Assembly: GCF_900269665.1 (NCBI RefSeq)
Contig: NZ_LT985362.1
Span: 43,469 to 107,468, forward strand
DNA length: 64,000 bases
Direction: 5' to 3'
Source: Nocardia suismassiliense
Lineage (GTDB): Bacteria > Actinomycetota > Actinomycetes > Mycobacteriales > Mycobacteriaceae
Shown here: one piece after another, positions 16,179 through 25,259 of the stretch
Layout: the number at the start of each line of letters is the position of its first letter
How positions within the stretch are numbered: the first letter of the stretch is position 1
Made by a program: the position numbers and the translations under genes
Notes under the pieces: model-generated
The model's database searches: none
Seen by the model: the letters and a program-made list of their open reading frames with translations, nothing else
Told to the model about the DNA's origin: nothing

Positions 16179-17662
16179 GCACACCTGCTGGTTTCGACCG
16201 GCCCCTGTACTCCTCAGGGACCTTCCCCCAGCGCACAGGGTTCTTCGGTCTGTCGTTGCGGGCCTCCATGTTCGGTGGCGCGGCGATGGTCGCCACGTTG
16301 CTGACCATGCTGATCGGGGGCCTGGGCCCCGCCCTGGTGCTGGGCGGGATAAGCGTGTTGATTCTGGCGCCGATGGTGATCACCACCCGCCGCCACAGCC
16401 TGTACGAGGTGATCCAATTGCGTATCCAATGGTGGCGACGCCGGCTGTCCGGCAGCACCGTCTACCGCAGCGGCCCCCACTCACACATCCCCGGCGGCCG
16501 CTACCGCCTGCCCGGCCTGCTCGCAGACACCACACTGCACACCGGCACCGACCGGCTCGGCAACGACTTCGCCATGATCCACCGCCGCCGCCGCGATGAA
16601 TACACCACGGTGCTCGAATGCTGGCCCGGCGGTGACGAGGCGCTGACCCAAGTCCAGCGCGACATGATGACCGCCGACTGGGGCGCCTACCTGGCCAACC
16701 TCGGATTGCCCGGCGACATCGTCGCCGCCGTCGCGGTGATCGAAACGTTCCCGGCGACTGGGCTGCGGCTGCAGCGCGAAGTCTCGCAAATGATCAAGCA
16801 CTCCAACTCTCCGATCGCCTCTCAGGTGATGGAGGAGTCCGCGCTGCACTTTCCCGCCGGCCGCCAGCAGCAACACGCACGCCTGGCGCTGACCTTCCGC
16901 GCCACAACCAAAGCGCGACGGGTCGACCCCGAAGAAATGGCGGCGGAACTCGCCCGCCGACTCCCCGCCTTGTACGAGGACCTCCTCGGTGCCGGGGTCG
17001 ACGCCCTGCCGATGTCGGCCGAGCAGGTCGTGGAGATGGCGCACCGCTCCTACAACCCTTCCGCCGTCGCGGACTTCGAGGCCCTCGACGTTCTCGGCGA
17101 ACCCCACGGCATGGATTGGGAGGACGCCGGACCCGCCGCCGCCGCGGCGAAGTGGGACTACTACCGCCACAACGGAGTCGTGTCGGTGGTGTGGGAGATG
17201 GCCAACCCGCCCGAGTCGGTGTTCACCGATGAAGTCCTCAGACCTCTTCTGCAACCTCATGATTCGCTACCGCGCAAACGTCTGACCATCATCTATAGGC
17301 CGTTCACCGCTGGTGACGCCACCCGTCAAGTCGACCGGGAATACAAGGACGCACTCACCGCGAACCAGCAGGGACCAGGAGTCAAAAGCGCCGCCAGTGA
17401 GCTGCGACTACAAGCCACCCATCAGCAACGCCACGAGCAGGTCCGTGGCGCGGGTCTGGTGAGGTACTCGATGTTGCTGACGGTCACCACTACCGGCGAT
17501 CACAACACCGCTGCCGCGATCGCCGAATCACTATCCGCGCGAGCCCGTTTGGGCTTCTTTCGCGCCTACGGGCAGCAGGACACCGCCTTTGCCGCCGGCC
17601 TCGGACTCGGGGTCCTGATGCCCGACCACTCGACCATGTCGCAGATCGCGTCGAACGCCTGA
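16175..17662 (+). CDS. SCO6880-like T4SS component
   Basis: A 495-aa protein. Two membrane helices at ~30-70, then a large cytoplasmic part with W-W-R-R-R-L, E-C-W-P-G-G-D and the ending Y-G-Q-Q-D-T-A-F-A-A-G-L. From memory this corresponds to the SCO6880 family, which precedes the VirB4-type ATPase in actinobacterial conjugation operons and behaves like a detached N-terminal half of VirB4. No P-loop. Separated by 2 bases from the ATPase gene. Confidence 0.75.
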   Translation: MSTPAGFDRPLYSSGTFPQRTGFFGLSLRASMFGGAAMVATLLTMLIGGLGPALVLGGISVLILAPMVITTRRHSLYEVIQLRIQWWRRRLSGSTVYRSGPHSHIPGGRYRLPGLLADTTLHTGTDRLGNDFAMIHRRRRDEYTTVLECWPGGDEALTQVQRDMMTADWGAYLANLGLPGDIVAAVAVIETFPATGLRLQREVSQMIKHSNSPIASQVMEESALHFPAGRQQQHARLALTFRATTKARRVDPEEMAAELARRLPALYEDLLGAGVDALPMSAEQVVEMAHRSYNPSAVADFEALDVLGEPHGMDWEDAGPAAAAAKWDYYRHNGVVSVVWEMANPPESVFTDEVLRPLLQPHDSLPRKRLTIIYRPFTAGDATRQVDREYKDALTANQQGPGVKSAASELRLQATHQQRHEQVRGAGLVRYSMLLTVTTTGDHNTAAAIAESLSARARLGFFRAYGQQDTAFAAGLGLGVLMPDHSTMSQIASNA

Positions 17663-17664
17663 CC

Positions 17665-19347
17665 ATGCCAGCCACATTCACCGACGACCAGCTCGCCCAG
17701 CTCGTCGACGACATCGACGAAGGTTTCACCACCGAGCCACCACTGCTGTCGAGCAAGGGCCGGGCACTGGCGAGATGGCGTCGCCGCCATAAGGATTCGC
17801 CGAGTTCTTCGACCACATCAGAACGTGAGCCGCAGTGGCGCCGCACCCACAAACGCAGCCAACGCGGCTACCGCGGGCCCGGTGGCGGAGCGATGGACAC
17901 CGTGAAGCCGCCGCTGGAGTGGCAGGCCACCACCGCGCACGTGTGCGGCCTCAACCCGTGGATGGTGGGCGCGGCATCCCCGAATATCGGCACCCCAGTC
18001 GGCGCGCACCTGACCACCGGCGAACCAGCAACCTGCGATGTCCTGGCCTGGTTCGCAGCCGGGCTGATCAGCAATCCATCCGCGTTCGTCCTTTCGCTGC
18101 CGGGGCTGGGGAAATCGACCCTTATCCGAAAGATGGTCCTGGGCGCGATCGCGCAAGGGCAGTGCCCACTGATCGCCGGCGACATGAAGGGGGAGTACGT
18201 CGAGCTGATCCGGGCGAACGGCGGCCAGGTCATCACCCTCGGTCACGGCAAGGGTCATCTTAATCCGCTCGCCGCCGGATCGCTGGGGTCCACGATCCCG
18301 CTGCTGGAAGCCCACGAGCAACAGTTGATCGCCGCGGGCAGGGGCGGACTCATCGATGAAACCCGTGAGCTCGTGCATTCGCGTCAGGTGCTGATGACCG
18401 CGACGCTGATCGAGCTCATCCGCCAGGAACCTGTCGCGGACTACGAACACGCGCTGCTGTCCTCGGCGCTGCGCGAGCTTCGCGAGGGTGGGCAGTTCGA
18501 CTTCGAGAACCCGCCGTTGGTGCGGGATCTGGCCGATCAGATCAGCGCGGGATCGGATCGACTGCAGAAGATCGCCGCCGCGGCATCACGCGAGGAATAT
18601 CTGGTGGCGACCATCGCGCTGCGGCGGTCGATGGCGGCCTTGCTCGACGGGCCACTTGGTGAGATCTTCGCCGACCACACCAGTACACCGCTGGACCTGT
18701 CCGCCCCGGGCATCGTCATCGACGTGTCCTCGCTGACTCGCGGAGACAAAACACTCAAAGCGGCAGTCATGCTTGCCTGTTGGTCGGATGCCTACGGGTC
18801 CATGGAAGCAGCCCATCTGCTGGCCGCGGCCAAACTCGCCCCGCAACGCTACTTCCTCGCTGTTTTGGACGAGTTGTGGCAGGTCCTGGGTGCCGGTGCG
18901 GGGATGGTGCAACGCATCGATGAGCTGACCCGGCTCAACAGGAGCGACGGCACCGGCCTACTGCAAATCACCCATACCGGCCGTGACCTGGAAACACTGC
19001 CCACCGAAGCCGACATCAAAACCGCTCTCGGGTTCATTGAGAGAGCCGGCATGGTCATTTGTGGAGGGCTGCCAGCCGGAGAGTTGGCACGGCTCGAGGA
19101 CGTGCTGCAGTACAGCGTCGCCGAACAGGCCATGATCACGTCCTGGTCACGTGGCGCGCCGCTACGCCGGCGCCACCGCGGGGCACGCCAAAAACCCGCC
19201 GGAATCGGCAAATTCATGATCAAGATCAGCAAGGACTCCGCAGCCGGGATCCCAATCCAGACATTGCTCACCCCCACCGAGATCGAATTACGGCTGCACG
19301 ACACCAATGCCCGATTCGACGAGCTTATCGCGCAGCAAGAACGATGA
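17665..19347 (+). CDS. virB4-like: VirB4/TraC-like ATPase
   Basis: A 560-aa protein powering the transfer channel. Walker A is L-P-G-L-G-K-S-T at ~146-153, then G-D-M-K-G-E-Y at ~172, and Walker B Y-F-L-A-V-L-D-E-L-W at ~395-404; a Q-I-T-H-T sensor region follows. The N-terminal ~90 residues are basic and probably contact the SCO6880-like protein. The ATP motifs look intact, unlike those of the two MinD-like proteins in the same operon. Stop overlaps the next start (ATGA). Confidence 0.85.
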   Translation: MPATFTDDQLAQLVDDIDEGFTTEPPLLSSKGRALARWRRRHKDSPSSSTTSEREPQWRRTHKRSQRGYRGPGGGAMDTVKPPLEWQATTAHVCGLNPWMVGAASPNIGTPVGAHLTTGEPATCDVLAWFAAGLISNPSAFVLSLPGLGKSTLIRKMVLGAIAQGQCPLIAGDMKGEYVELIRANGGQVITLGHGKGHLNPLAAGSLGSTIPLLEAHEQQLIAAGRGGLIDETRELVHSRQVLMTATLIELIRQEPVADYEHALLSSALRELREGGQFDFENPPLVRDLADQISAGSDRLQKIAAAASREEYLVATIALRRSMAALLDGPLGEIFADHTSTPLDLSAPGIVIDVSSLTRGDKTLKAAVMLACWSDAYGSMEAAHLLAAAKLAPQRYFLAVLDELWQVLGAGAGMVQRIDELTRLNRSDGTGLLQITHTGRDLETLPTEADIKTALGFIERAGMVICGGLPAGELARLEDVLQYSVAEQAMITSWSRGAPLRRRHRGARQKPAGIGKFMIKISKDSAAGIPIQTLLTPTEIELRLHDTNARFDELIAQQER

Positions 19348-19631
19348 GCAGACCGACGAAATACCCTAGGGCGCAACGTGATTGGGCACTCCGCACCTAC
19401 CGCGACACCCGTGACCAGTACCGCTCGCGAATGCAGTGCTGCGCGGCTATCGCCACCGCGCTCGGCGCACACGTCAACACCGTGCTGCGCTGGGCCAGCG
19501 AAGAATTCGGCCCCTCACGCACTCTCAGCGCCGAGGAACTACCCTCCTACGTGCACACCCTGCAGTCGGAGATCACGCGACTGCGACAAGCCAATTGCGC
19601 CCTCTCCGAACAAGTTCGGGCCCGTCGATGA
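19344..19631 (+). CDS. Small HTH protein resembling IS3 OrfA, embedded in the T4SS operon
   Basis: A 95-aa protein. Residues ~3-50 form a transposase-type helix-turn-helix (Y-R-D-T-R, I-A-T-A-L-G-A-H-V-N-T-V-L-R-W), and the end (S-E-I-T-R-L-R-Q-A-N-C-A-L-S-E-Q) is a coiled-coil segment like the leucine-zipper of IS3 OrfA. There is no OrfB, no terminal inverted repeat and no target duplication. Both ends overlap neighbouring genes by ATGA, so this is an integrated operon member rather than an insertion. It may bind DNA at the transfer apparatus or regulate the operon. Confidence 0.65.
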   Translation: MSRPTKYPRAQRDWALRTYRDTRDQYRSRMQCCAAIATALGAHVNTVLRWASEEFGPSRTLSAEELPSYVHTLQSEITRLRQANCALSEQVRARR

Positions 19632-21316
19632 AAGCGGGACTGGCGATGGTGGCAGCGCTGGTGGTGGCCGTCGCCCTGCTCGTTACGGTCTTCGACGACA
19701 CCACCACCAGCAACACCGGTGCCTGCATAACCAACCCAGGCAATCAACGCCCCGGCGGTGTCCCACCCGGAAAACGTTCGCTGCCGATGCACACCACCGG
19801 CGACGGCAAAGCAGTCATCACCTCCGGATTCCATGACCCGACCAGGGCCGACAGACACGAGGGAATCGACTTCGCTGCACCGATAGGCGCTCCGATCTTC
19901 GCTGTCGCCGACGGTGTCGTCGCCCTGGCAGGCCCGGCATCGGGATTCGGGAACTGGATCGTCATCGACCACACCCTGCCCGACGGCAGCGCGTACTCCA
20001 CCGTCTACGGGCATATGAGCTCCTCCGACGAGGGCGGCACCCTGGTGCAAGCCGGAGATGCCGTGCGCGCCGGCCAGCACATCGCCAACGAAGGTGACAA
20101 AGGCGAGGTCACCGGTCCGCATCTGCACCTGGAACTGTGGGAAGGCGGAAGGCTCACTGGCGGAACCGCCATCGACCCGAACGCCTGGCTCACCGACGCC
20201 GTCGAACCCGGCACCGAGACCTCCACGAACCCCGACACGGCCGGCCCCTCGGTCCCCGCTGCACCCCCATCCGACGTCGCGGTGGCCGCAGCGCCCCCGG
20301 TCACCGAGCTGTCCAGCCCGCTACCCGCCGACGTCGGCTCGGAGGTCAACCTGCAGATCAACGCGATCCGCGTCGCCCGCGCCGTACACGCATATTTTCC
20401 GCAGATCACCGATATCGGCGGGTGGCGCCCGAGCGATCAGGTGTCACCCGATCATCCCAACGGTGTCGCCATCGACATCATGATCCCGGATTTCGACTCC
20501 GACCTCGGCCGCCAATTGGGTGACAGCATCCGCGATTTCGTGTGGGCTAACCGCGAACAATTTCATCTGACTTACCTGATCTGGCGAGCCACCCTCGTCC
20601 CGGCCGACGGCGACACCCAGAACCTCACCGAGACCGGGGATCTGAACGCCGACCACTACAACCACGTCCATGTCAGCGTCGAAGGCCACGGCCCACCCAC
20701 CTCCGACCAAACCTACGGAGCCGCACCGCAACCCGGCGATCCGAACGCACCAGCCAGCCCGAAGGCCCCGCTCGCTCGCAACCCGTGCACGGTCCCCAAC
20801 ATCACCGACGACAACGGATCCGACACCCTGCCCGACGCCGTGCCCCAGGAGTTCCGGCGATGGCTGGTGATCTCGGCGAAACAGTGCAACGACCTGACCC
20901 CGGAACTGCTGGGCGCCCAAGTCGAAGCCGAGTCCGGCTATCAGCCCCACGGCCCCAACGATGCCCGAGCATCTGGTTACACCCAGTTCATCCCCGAAAC
21001 CTGGTTGCACTACGGCGTTCCGGTGGACGACAACGGCAACCCAACCGGTCCCGCTGGCACCGGCGACCCCAACAACATCGGCGACGCCGTCATGGCCCAG
21101 GGCCATTACATGTGTGATCTGGCCGCCGAACTACGCCTACTGATCGCCTCCGGCGAGGTCTCCGGCGATCCCACCGCGTTGATGCTGGCCGCCTACAACG
21201 CCGGACCCGGAGCGGTACGCGAGTACGGCGGTATCCCGCCGTACCCCGAGACCCTCAACTACGTCCCCAAGATCTTGAATCGAGCCAAGGAGCTGGAGGC
21301 CGCGATCAACCAATGA
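19628..21316 (+). CDS. Three-domain peptidoglycan hydrolase (M23 + ARB_07466-like + lytic transglycosylase)
   Basis: A 562-aa protein anchored by an N-terminal helix (residues 3-22). Domain 1 (~60-190) is an M23/LytM endopeptidase with the zinc ligands in H-E-G-I-D (about 77-81) and H-L-H-L-E (about 165). Domain 2 (~235-365), with G-W-R-P-S-D and D-H-Y-N-H-V-H-V-S, resembles the ARB_07466-type domain. Domain 3 (~415-560) is an SLT-type transglycosylase with the catalytic Glu in V-E-A-E-S-G-Y and A-Y-N-A-G-P-G. It would open peptide and glycan bonds of the cell wall for channel assembly, like VirB1. All catalytic motifs look intact. Confidence 0.85.
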   Translation: MKAGLAMVAALVVAVALLVTVFDDTTTSNTGACITNPGNQRPGGVPPGKRSLPMHTTGDGKAVITSGFHDPTRADRHEGIDFAAPIGAPIFAVADGVVALAGPASGFGNWIVIDHTLPDGSAYSTVYGHMSSSDEGGTLVQAGDAVRAGQHIANEGDKGEVTGPHLHLELWEGGRLTGGTAIDPNAWLTDAVEPGTETSTNPDTAGPSVPAAPPSDVAVAAAPPVTELSSPLPADVGSEVNLQINAIRVARAVHAYFPQITDIGGWRPSDQVSPDHPNGVAIDIMIPDFDSDLGRQLGDSIRDFVWANREQFHLTYLIWRATLVPADGDTQNLTETGDLNADHYNHVHVSVEGHGPPTSDQTYGAAPQPGDPNAPASPKAPLARNPCTVPNITDDNGSDTLPDAVPQEFRRWLVISAKQCNDLTPELLGAQVEAESGYQPHGPNDARASGYTQFIPETWLHYGVPVDDNGNPTGPAGTGDPNNIGDAVMAQGHYMCDLAAELRLLIASGEVSGDPTALMLAAYNAGPGAVREYGGIPPYPETLNYVPKILNRAKELEAAINQ

Positions 21317-21861
21317 GCAAGCTCAAAATCGCCGGCGCCCTCACCGCGGTGGTGCTGGTCGTCCTCGGCATCATCGCCGCGCTGAAACTCAGTGCCGGCC
21401 CCGATCATCGCGGCACCGACAGCCACACTCACATCGATGCGCTCGATCCCGCCCACGCAAGCCCGGACGCTGTCGCGGTCAACGCGCTCACCATCATTCA
21501 CAGCTGGCGACCGGGCACCGACGACACCGCGTGGCAAGCATTGCACCGCGCGAGCGCCCTGCTCACCGACCCGCTCGCGCGCGCGGCCAAGACCGCACCG
21601 AATCCGCCGATACGTCCAATTCCTCAGTGGGACAGCTGGACTCGCAGCCACGACAGGATCAACGCCGCGGTCACAGTGACCGAACCCGTCGTCGTCGACG
21701 GCGACGACGCCACCGTCGTCGCGCGGGTCAACCAACTCGTGCTGCACCCCGGCGGGACGACCACGCCCTACACCGTCAGCCGGCTGCAGGTCCGGCTGCG
21801 CCACTTCCAGGACAAGGGCTGGCTTGTCAGCCGCTACCAGCTCGCCCCGGACAAGCCATGA
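21313..21861 (+). CDS. VirB8-like single-pass membrane protein
   Basis: A 182-aa protein with one N-terminal membrane helix (residues 8-27) and an outer domain of ~150 residues containing V-N-A-L-T-I-I-H-S-W and L-Q-V-R-L-R-H-F-Q-D-K-G-W-L-V. Size, topology and the strand pattern fit an NTF2-like VirB8 fold. ATGA overlaps with both neighbours. Confidence 0.65.
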   Translation: MSKLKIAGALTAVVLVVLGIIAALKLSAGPDHRGTDSHTHIDALDPAHASPDAVAVNALTIIHSWRPGTDDTAWQALHRASALLTDPLARAAKTAPNPPIRPIPQWDSWTRSHDRINAAVTVTEPVVVDGDDATVVARVNQLVLHPGGTTTPYTVSRLQVRLRHFQDKGWLVSRYQLAPDKP

Positions 21862-23693
21862 CCGCTCGCACACAACGCCCTGCCCCCGGCCGCGAGAGCC
21901 TGGTCCTGGCCGCAGTCGCCACAGCTGCCGTAGCGGTCGTCGCGGCGGTGCTCGGCGCCTACCGCATCGGAGGCGGCGCCAACCCGTCCTGGAATCCCGC
22001 GATCCTCGCCGAAGTCGCTGCCGGACACCGTGAATGGCCCACCTCGGCGACCTTCGCGTTGATCGGCGAGCTGCTGCTCGCCGCCGCCGCCGGCACCACC
22101 TTGGCCTACCTGTTCGGCCACCAGCGCAAGGGACAAGGCAAACGCCGTCCAGTCGACTCGGCCGCGAAAACCATGACCAACCCGGCGGGGCTCGATCTGT
22201 TCAAAGAGAAGTGGCTGCGCGCGGAAACCCTGCGCCTGGCACCGGGAATCCCCGCCGACCACCCCGCATTCCTCGGCTTCCTCGTCGGATACACCGTGCG
22301 CGGCAACCTGCCGCTGCGGCTGCCCTACGAATGGGTCGTCGTCGCCATCGCCGGAACCAGGATGGGCAAAACCGTGGCCCTGGCGATTCCGTGCGTGCTC
22401 AACGCGCCCGGGCCGGTCGTGGCGACCAGCAATAAGCCCGACATCTACACCGGGACATGGACGGTACGCCGCGAAGAGGGCGAGGTGTGGCTGTTCGACC
22501 TGCAAGGCGTCACGACCGGCCAAGCGGGGCAAGCACAGTTCTGGTGGAACCCCTTGCGATCGGTCGCCGACCTCCCCGCAGCGAAGAAGGCGGCCAGTTA
22601 TTGGGTGGGCGCATCCAAAGACGACGAAGCCAAAGCAGCCGACGCCTACTTCGACGGTAGCGCCCAGGACCTGCTCAGCGCCTACATGCTCGCCGCTGCT
22701 CTCGCTGGCGGGGACATGTGGCACGCCGCGGAATGGATGGCCAATGAGCAAAGCGACGTACCCGCCGCCGTCTTGCGGGCACACGGGGAGACCGCAGTCG
22801 CACGCATGTTGACCACGAAACAAAACGTGACCGAAAGACAGCGCGACGGATTCTACGACATGGCGAGGAGGTTCCTGGAGAGCCTGGACGCCAACCGGTA
22901 TGCCAAGGCGATCCTGCCCAACCGCCGCCGCACGATCAGCATCGCCGCCGACGGGACCGTGGTCACCGGCCCAGGCGAATTCATTCATTCACTACCCGAG
23001 TTCAATCCTGAGGCCTTCGCGACCTCTCACGACACCCTCTACGCCCTGTCGAAAGAAGGGCCCGACAGCGCCGCGGCGCTGACAACCGCTCTGGTCGGGC
23101 TGGTGCTGGATCAAGCCGAGGCCGCCGGTGCCCGCACCGGCGCCGGCCGCCTGCCCATACCGATGATGGCAGTCCTCGACGAAGCGGCGAATACGTGTCG
23201 GCTCAAGTCACTGCCAGATCAGTACAGCCACTTCGGTTCTCGCGGCATCATTCCGGTCACCATCCTGCAATCGCCCGCGCAGGGCAAAAAAGTCTGGGGC
23301 GAGGTGGGCTTCCGGATCATGTGCGACGCCGCGTCTGTGCTGTGGTACGGCGGCAACATCGACGACCGCGACTTCCTGTCGACCCTGTCGGACCTGATCG
23401 ACGACCACTGGGTAAGAAACGACCAAACATCCACGCCCACAGGGATATTCGCCACCGGACAAGCATCGCGCAGCAGTTCTTGGCAGTCCGAGCGAATCCT
23501 GAAGATGGCCGATCTGGCCGCCATCACCAGCGACCGCGCGATCGTGCGAATCCCCGGGTCCAAACCGCTACTGGTCCGCAAGAACTACGCCACACCGGCC
23601 CCGAAACCGCCAACCGGTGACCCGACACACACCGATCCAGCTGCCGCCGCGACGGTCGCAGCGACACCGAGAAAGCGAGGACCGCTGCGATGA
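21858..23693 (+). CDS. virD4-like: VirD4/TraG-type coupling protein
   Basis: A 611-aa protein that would connect the DNA-relaxase complex to the channel. Two membrane helices lie at ~14-35 and ~62-83. Walker A is A-G-T-R-M-G-K-T at ~164-171, followed by S-N-K-P-D-I-Y; Walker B is M-A-V-L-D-E-A-A-N near 437-445, and the late region has F-G-S-R-G-I-I-P-V-T-I-L-Q-S. These are the standard TraG/VirD4 signatures and look intact. The C-terminal 30 residues are Pro/Thr/Ala-rich. Overlaps the next gene by ATGA. Confidence 0.9.
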   Translation: MTARTQRPAPGRESLVLAAVATAAVAVVAAVLGAYRIGGGANPSWNPAILAEVAAGHREWPTSATFALIGELLLAAAAGTTLAYLFGHQRKGQGKRRPVDSAAKTMTNPAGLDLFKEKWLRAETLRLAPGIPADHPAFLGFLVGYTVRGNLPLRLPYEWVVVAIAGTRMGKTVALAIPCVLNAPGPVVATSNKPDIYTGTWTVRREEGEVWLFDLQGVTTGQAGQAQFWWNPLRSVADLPAAKKAASYWVGASKDDEAKAADAYFDGSAQDLLSAYMLAAALAGGDMWHAAEWMANEQSDVPAAVLRAHGETAVARMLTTKQNVTERQRDGFYDMARRFLESLDANRYAKAILPNRRRTISIAADGTVVTGPGEFIHSLPEFNPEAFATSHDTLYALSKEGPDSAAALTTALVGLVLDQAEAAGARTGAGRLPIPMMAVLDEAANTCRLKSLPDQYSHFGSRGIIPVTILQSPAQGKKVWGEVGFRIMCDAASVLWYGGNIDDRDFLSTLSDLIDDHWVRNDQTSTPTGIFATGQASRSSSWQSERILKMADLAAITSDRAIVRIPGSKPLLVRKNYATPAPKPPTGDPTHTDPAAAATVAATPRKRGPLR

Positions 23694-24469
23694 CCACTTC
23701 CACGACCGCTGAGGAAAAGGCCCCGCCCGAACCGCAGTACGCCACGGTGTGGCTGTGGGTCGAGGACTGGTTCGTCATCAACATCCGCCGCCGCGTCAAC
23801 GCCTCCCCGGGAAAAGGATTGACCTGGGACCCGGCATGGTGGAAATACCCCGAGGTCGTCGCCCGCATGCTGGCCCTGCACGCGGCGTGGGAAGAAGCCC
23901 ACGCCTCCGCGTCCGCGTCGGCGATGTCGAGCTGGTTCGTCTCACATCTGGAACCGCACTTGCGTGTGCTCTTCGATGGGGAGACCGGGCCGATGTCGTT
24001 GGCTTCTGCCGATCCCAACTTCTCCGGGCACGCACCCTTGGCCACCGAACCGGTGCCCGATGATGTCCGAAACCGGCACCAGCCTGTAGCGGCATTGACT
24101 GAGCTGGAGCCTCTGTTCCCGACCGTGTGGGAATGGATGGAGGGCTGGTTCGTCAAAGTGGTTCGGCGACGGATTCTTTCAGCTGCGGGGAAGGGACTCT
24201 CGTGGGACCCGATGTGGTGGCAGTACCCCGAGGTTGTTGAACGCTTCGCCGCCTTGCATGCCGCCTGGGAACACGCCCGCGTCGCACAGTCACCCTCGGC
24301 GATGTCGACCTGGTGGTGCGCGCATCTGGATGCCCACCTGCGGGTGATCTTCGACAACACCACCGGGCCCATGTCCCAGGCCGGAGCCGCCGGGTTCGCC
24401 GGCCATCCGCAACTGGAAGCCACACCACTGCCTGAGGTCGTCAAACGCCAGCTGGCGCCCGCCGCCTGA
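23690..24469 (+). CDS. Tandem DUF4913-like protein, last gene of the T4SS operon
   Basis: A 259-aa protein made of two copies of one domain. Residues ~18-105 read V-W-L-W-V-E-D-W-F, K-Y-P-E-V-V-A-R-M-L-A-L-H-A-A-W-E and S-S-W-F-V-S-H-L-E-P-H; residues ~140-230 read V-W-E-W-M-E-G-W-F, Q-Y-P-E-V-V-E-R-F-A-A-L-H-A-A-W-E and S-T-W-W-C-A-H-L-D-A-H. The pattern matches DUF4913, often found with actinobacterial T4SS and usually present once. Its role in transfer is unknown. Confidence 0.8.
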   Translation: MTTSTTAEEKAPPEPQYATVWLWVEDWFVINIRRRVNASPGKGLTWDPAWWKYPEVVARMLALHAAWEEAHASASASAMSSWFVSHLEPHLRVLFDGETGPMSLASADPNFSGHAPLATEPVPDDVRNRHQPVAALTELEPLFPTVWEWMEGWFVKVVRRRILSAAGKGLSWDPMWWQYPEVVERFAALHAAWEHARVAQSPSAMSTWWCAHLDAHLRVIFDNTTGPMSQAGAAGFAGHPQLEATPLPEVVKRQLAPAA

Positions 24470-24630
24470 AGAGCTGGGCAACAAACTGCTCTGCGGGGTC
24501 GAGTTGCCTGCATGCATGATTCGCTCGCAACGGAGGAGCTCAGTGCAGCAGGTCAAGCCAACGATTGACTGTCACGTGACGAAACATGCCGTGTGGGAAT
24601 TGTAGTAATCAGTCGGTGTCGGGAACACGC

Positions 24631-25104
24631 TCAATCATTACCATAGACAGCCCGGTTGGCCTCCTCGGTCAAACGGGCGATCTTCTCATTCAGCTCGGCG
24701 AGTACGGGATCTTCGGCGGCCGCCGCGTTCAGTGCCTGCTCTCGGCGCGCCTTCTGTATGTTGTCGTGAACAATCTTCAGCTGATTACCATACGCGGTCA
24801 GAAAACGCTCTAGGAAGGCTTCGAATTCCGCGTCGGTGCCGTGAAGGGCCGCCGGCGCATCTGCTATCGCCCAGTCCAGCGTTTTAGCGGCTGGCATAAT
24901 ATCAACGTTGAAAGCCTGCATCCACCTTCGGAAGTGGCCGGTTATTACGCCATATCCCGACGGGCTCTCATCGTCGTCCTTGAGCTTGCTGGAAAACCGT
25001 TCATGTTCGGCGGGATCGGGATAGAAGTTGATCTGAGGCCTTTTTGGCTTCTTCTTCGCACCTGCCGCGTCGCTATCAGTTTGCTCGCTAGCCACGGGCG
25101 TCAC
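24631..25104 (-). CDS. Small charged protein next to a large palindrome
   Basis: A 157-aa protein. The N-terminus is Lys-rich (A-K-K-K-P-K-R-P-Q-I-N-F-Y-P-D), then a ~45-residue segment that could be a ribbon-helix-helix or similar DNA-binding unit, and a helical C-terminal half ending in a coiled-coil-like region (L-N-E-K-I-A-R-L-T-E-E-A-N). Codon use and GC are lower than in the T4SS operon. It converges with the operon end and starts 64 bases from the palindrome at 25168-25228, so a relaxosome-accessory, partition or regulatory role is plausible but not shown. Confidence 0.6.
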   Translation of the reverse strand: MTPVASEQTDSDAAGAKKKPKRPQINFYPDPAEHERFSSKLKDDDESPSGYGVITGHFRRWMQAFNVDIMPAAKTLDWAIADAPAALHGTDAEFEAFLERFLTAYGNQLKIVHDNIQKARREQALNAAAAEDPVLAELNEKIARLTEEANRAVYGND

Positions 25105-25167
25105 CGTTGCATTCCATGAACCAAGAAAGCCGGCGCAGTGTGCGATGGCGTTCCTGGGCGTCGATCA

Positions 25168-25228
25168 AGCGAGCCGCATGGGTTACTAGCATCTAATAAT
25201 CCTAGCAACCCATGCGGGCTGGCTCGCT
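25168..25228. repeat. Large interrupted palindrome, candidate oriT, centromere or operator
   Basis: Outer arms AGCGAGCC and GGCTCGCT, inner arms CGCATGGGTT and AACCCATGCG, then CTAG on both sides of the AT-rich centre CATCTAATAATC. The arms pair almost completely over 20 bp. It lies between the CYPFQ-tail gene and the small charged gene, just beyond the end of the T4SS operon. Confidence 0.85.
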
Positions 25229-25259
25229 CCAACCTCCTACGCGTCATAGCGTTGTCCGA

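Noticed and set aside
19344..19631. Insertion sequence of the IS3 family
   Set aside because: No OrfB, no terminal repeats, no target duplication, and it overlaps both neighbouring operon genes.
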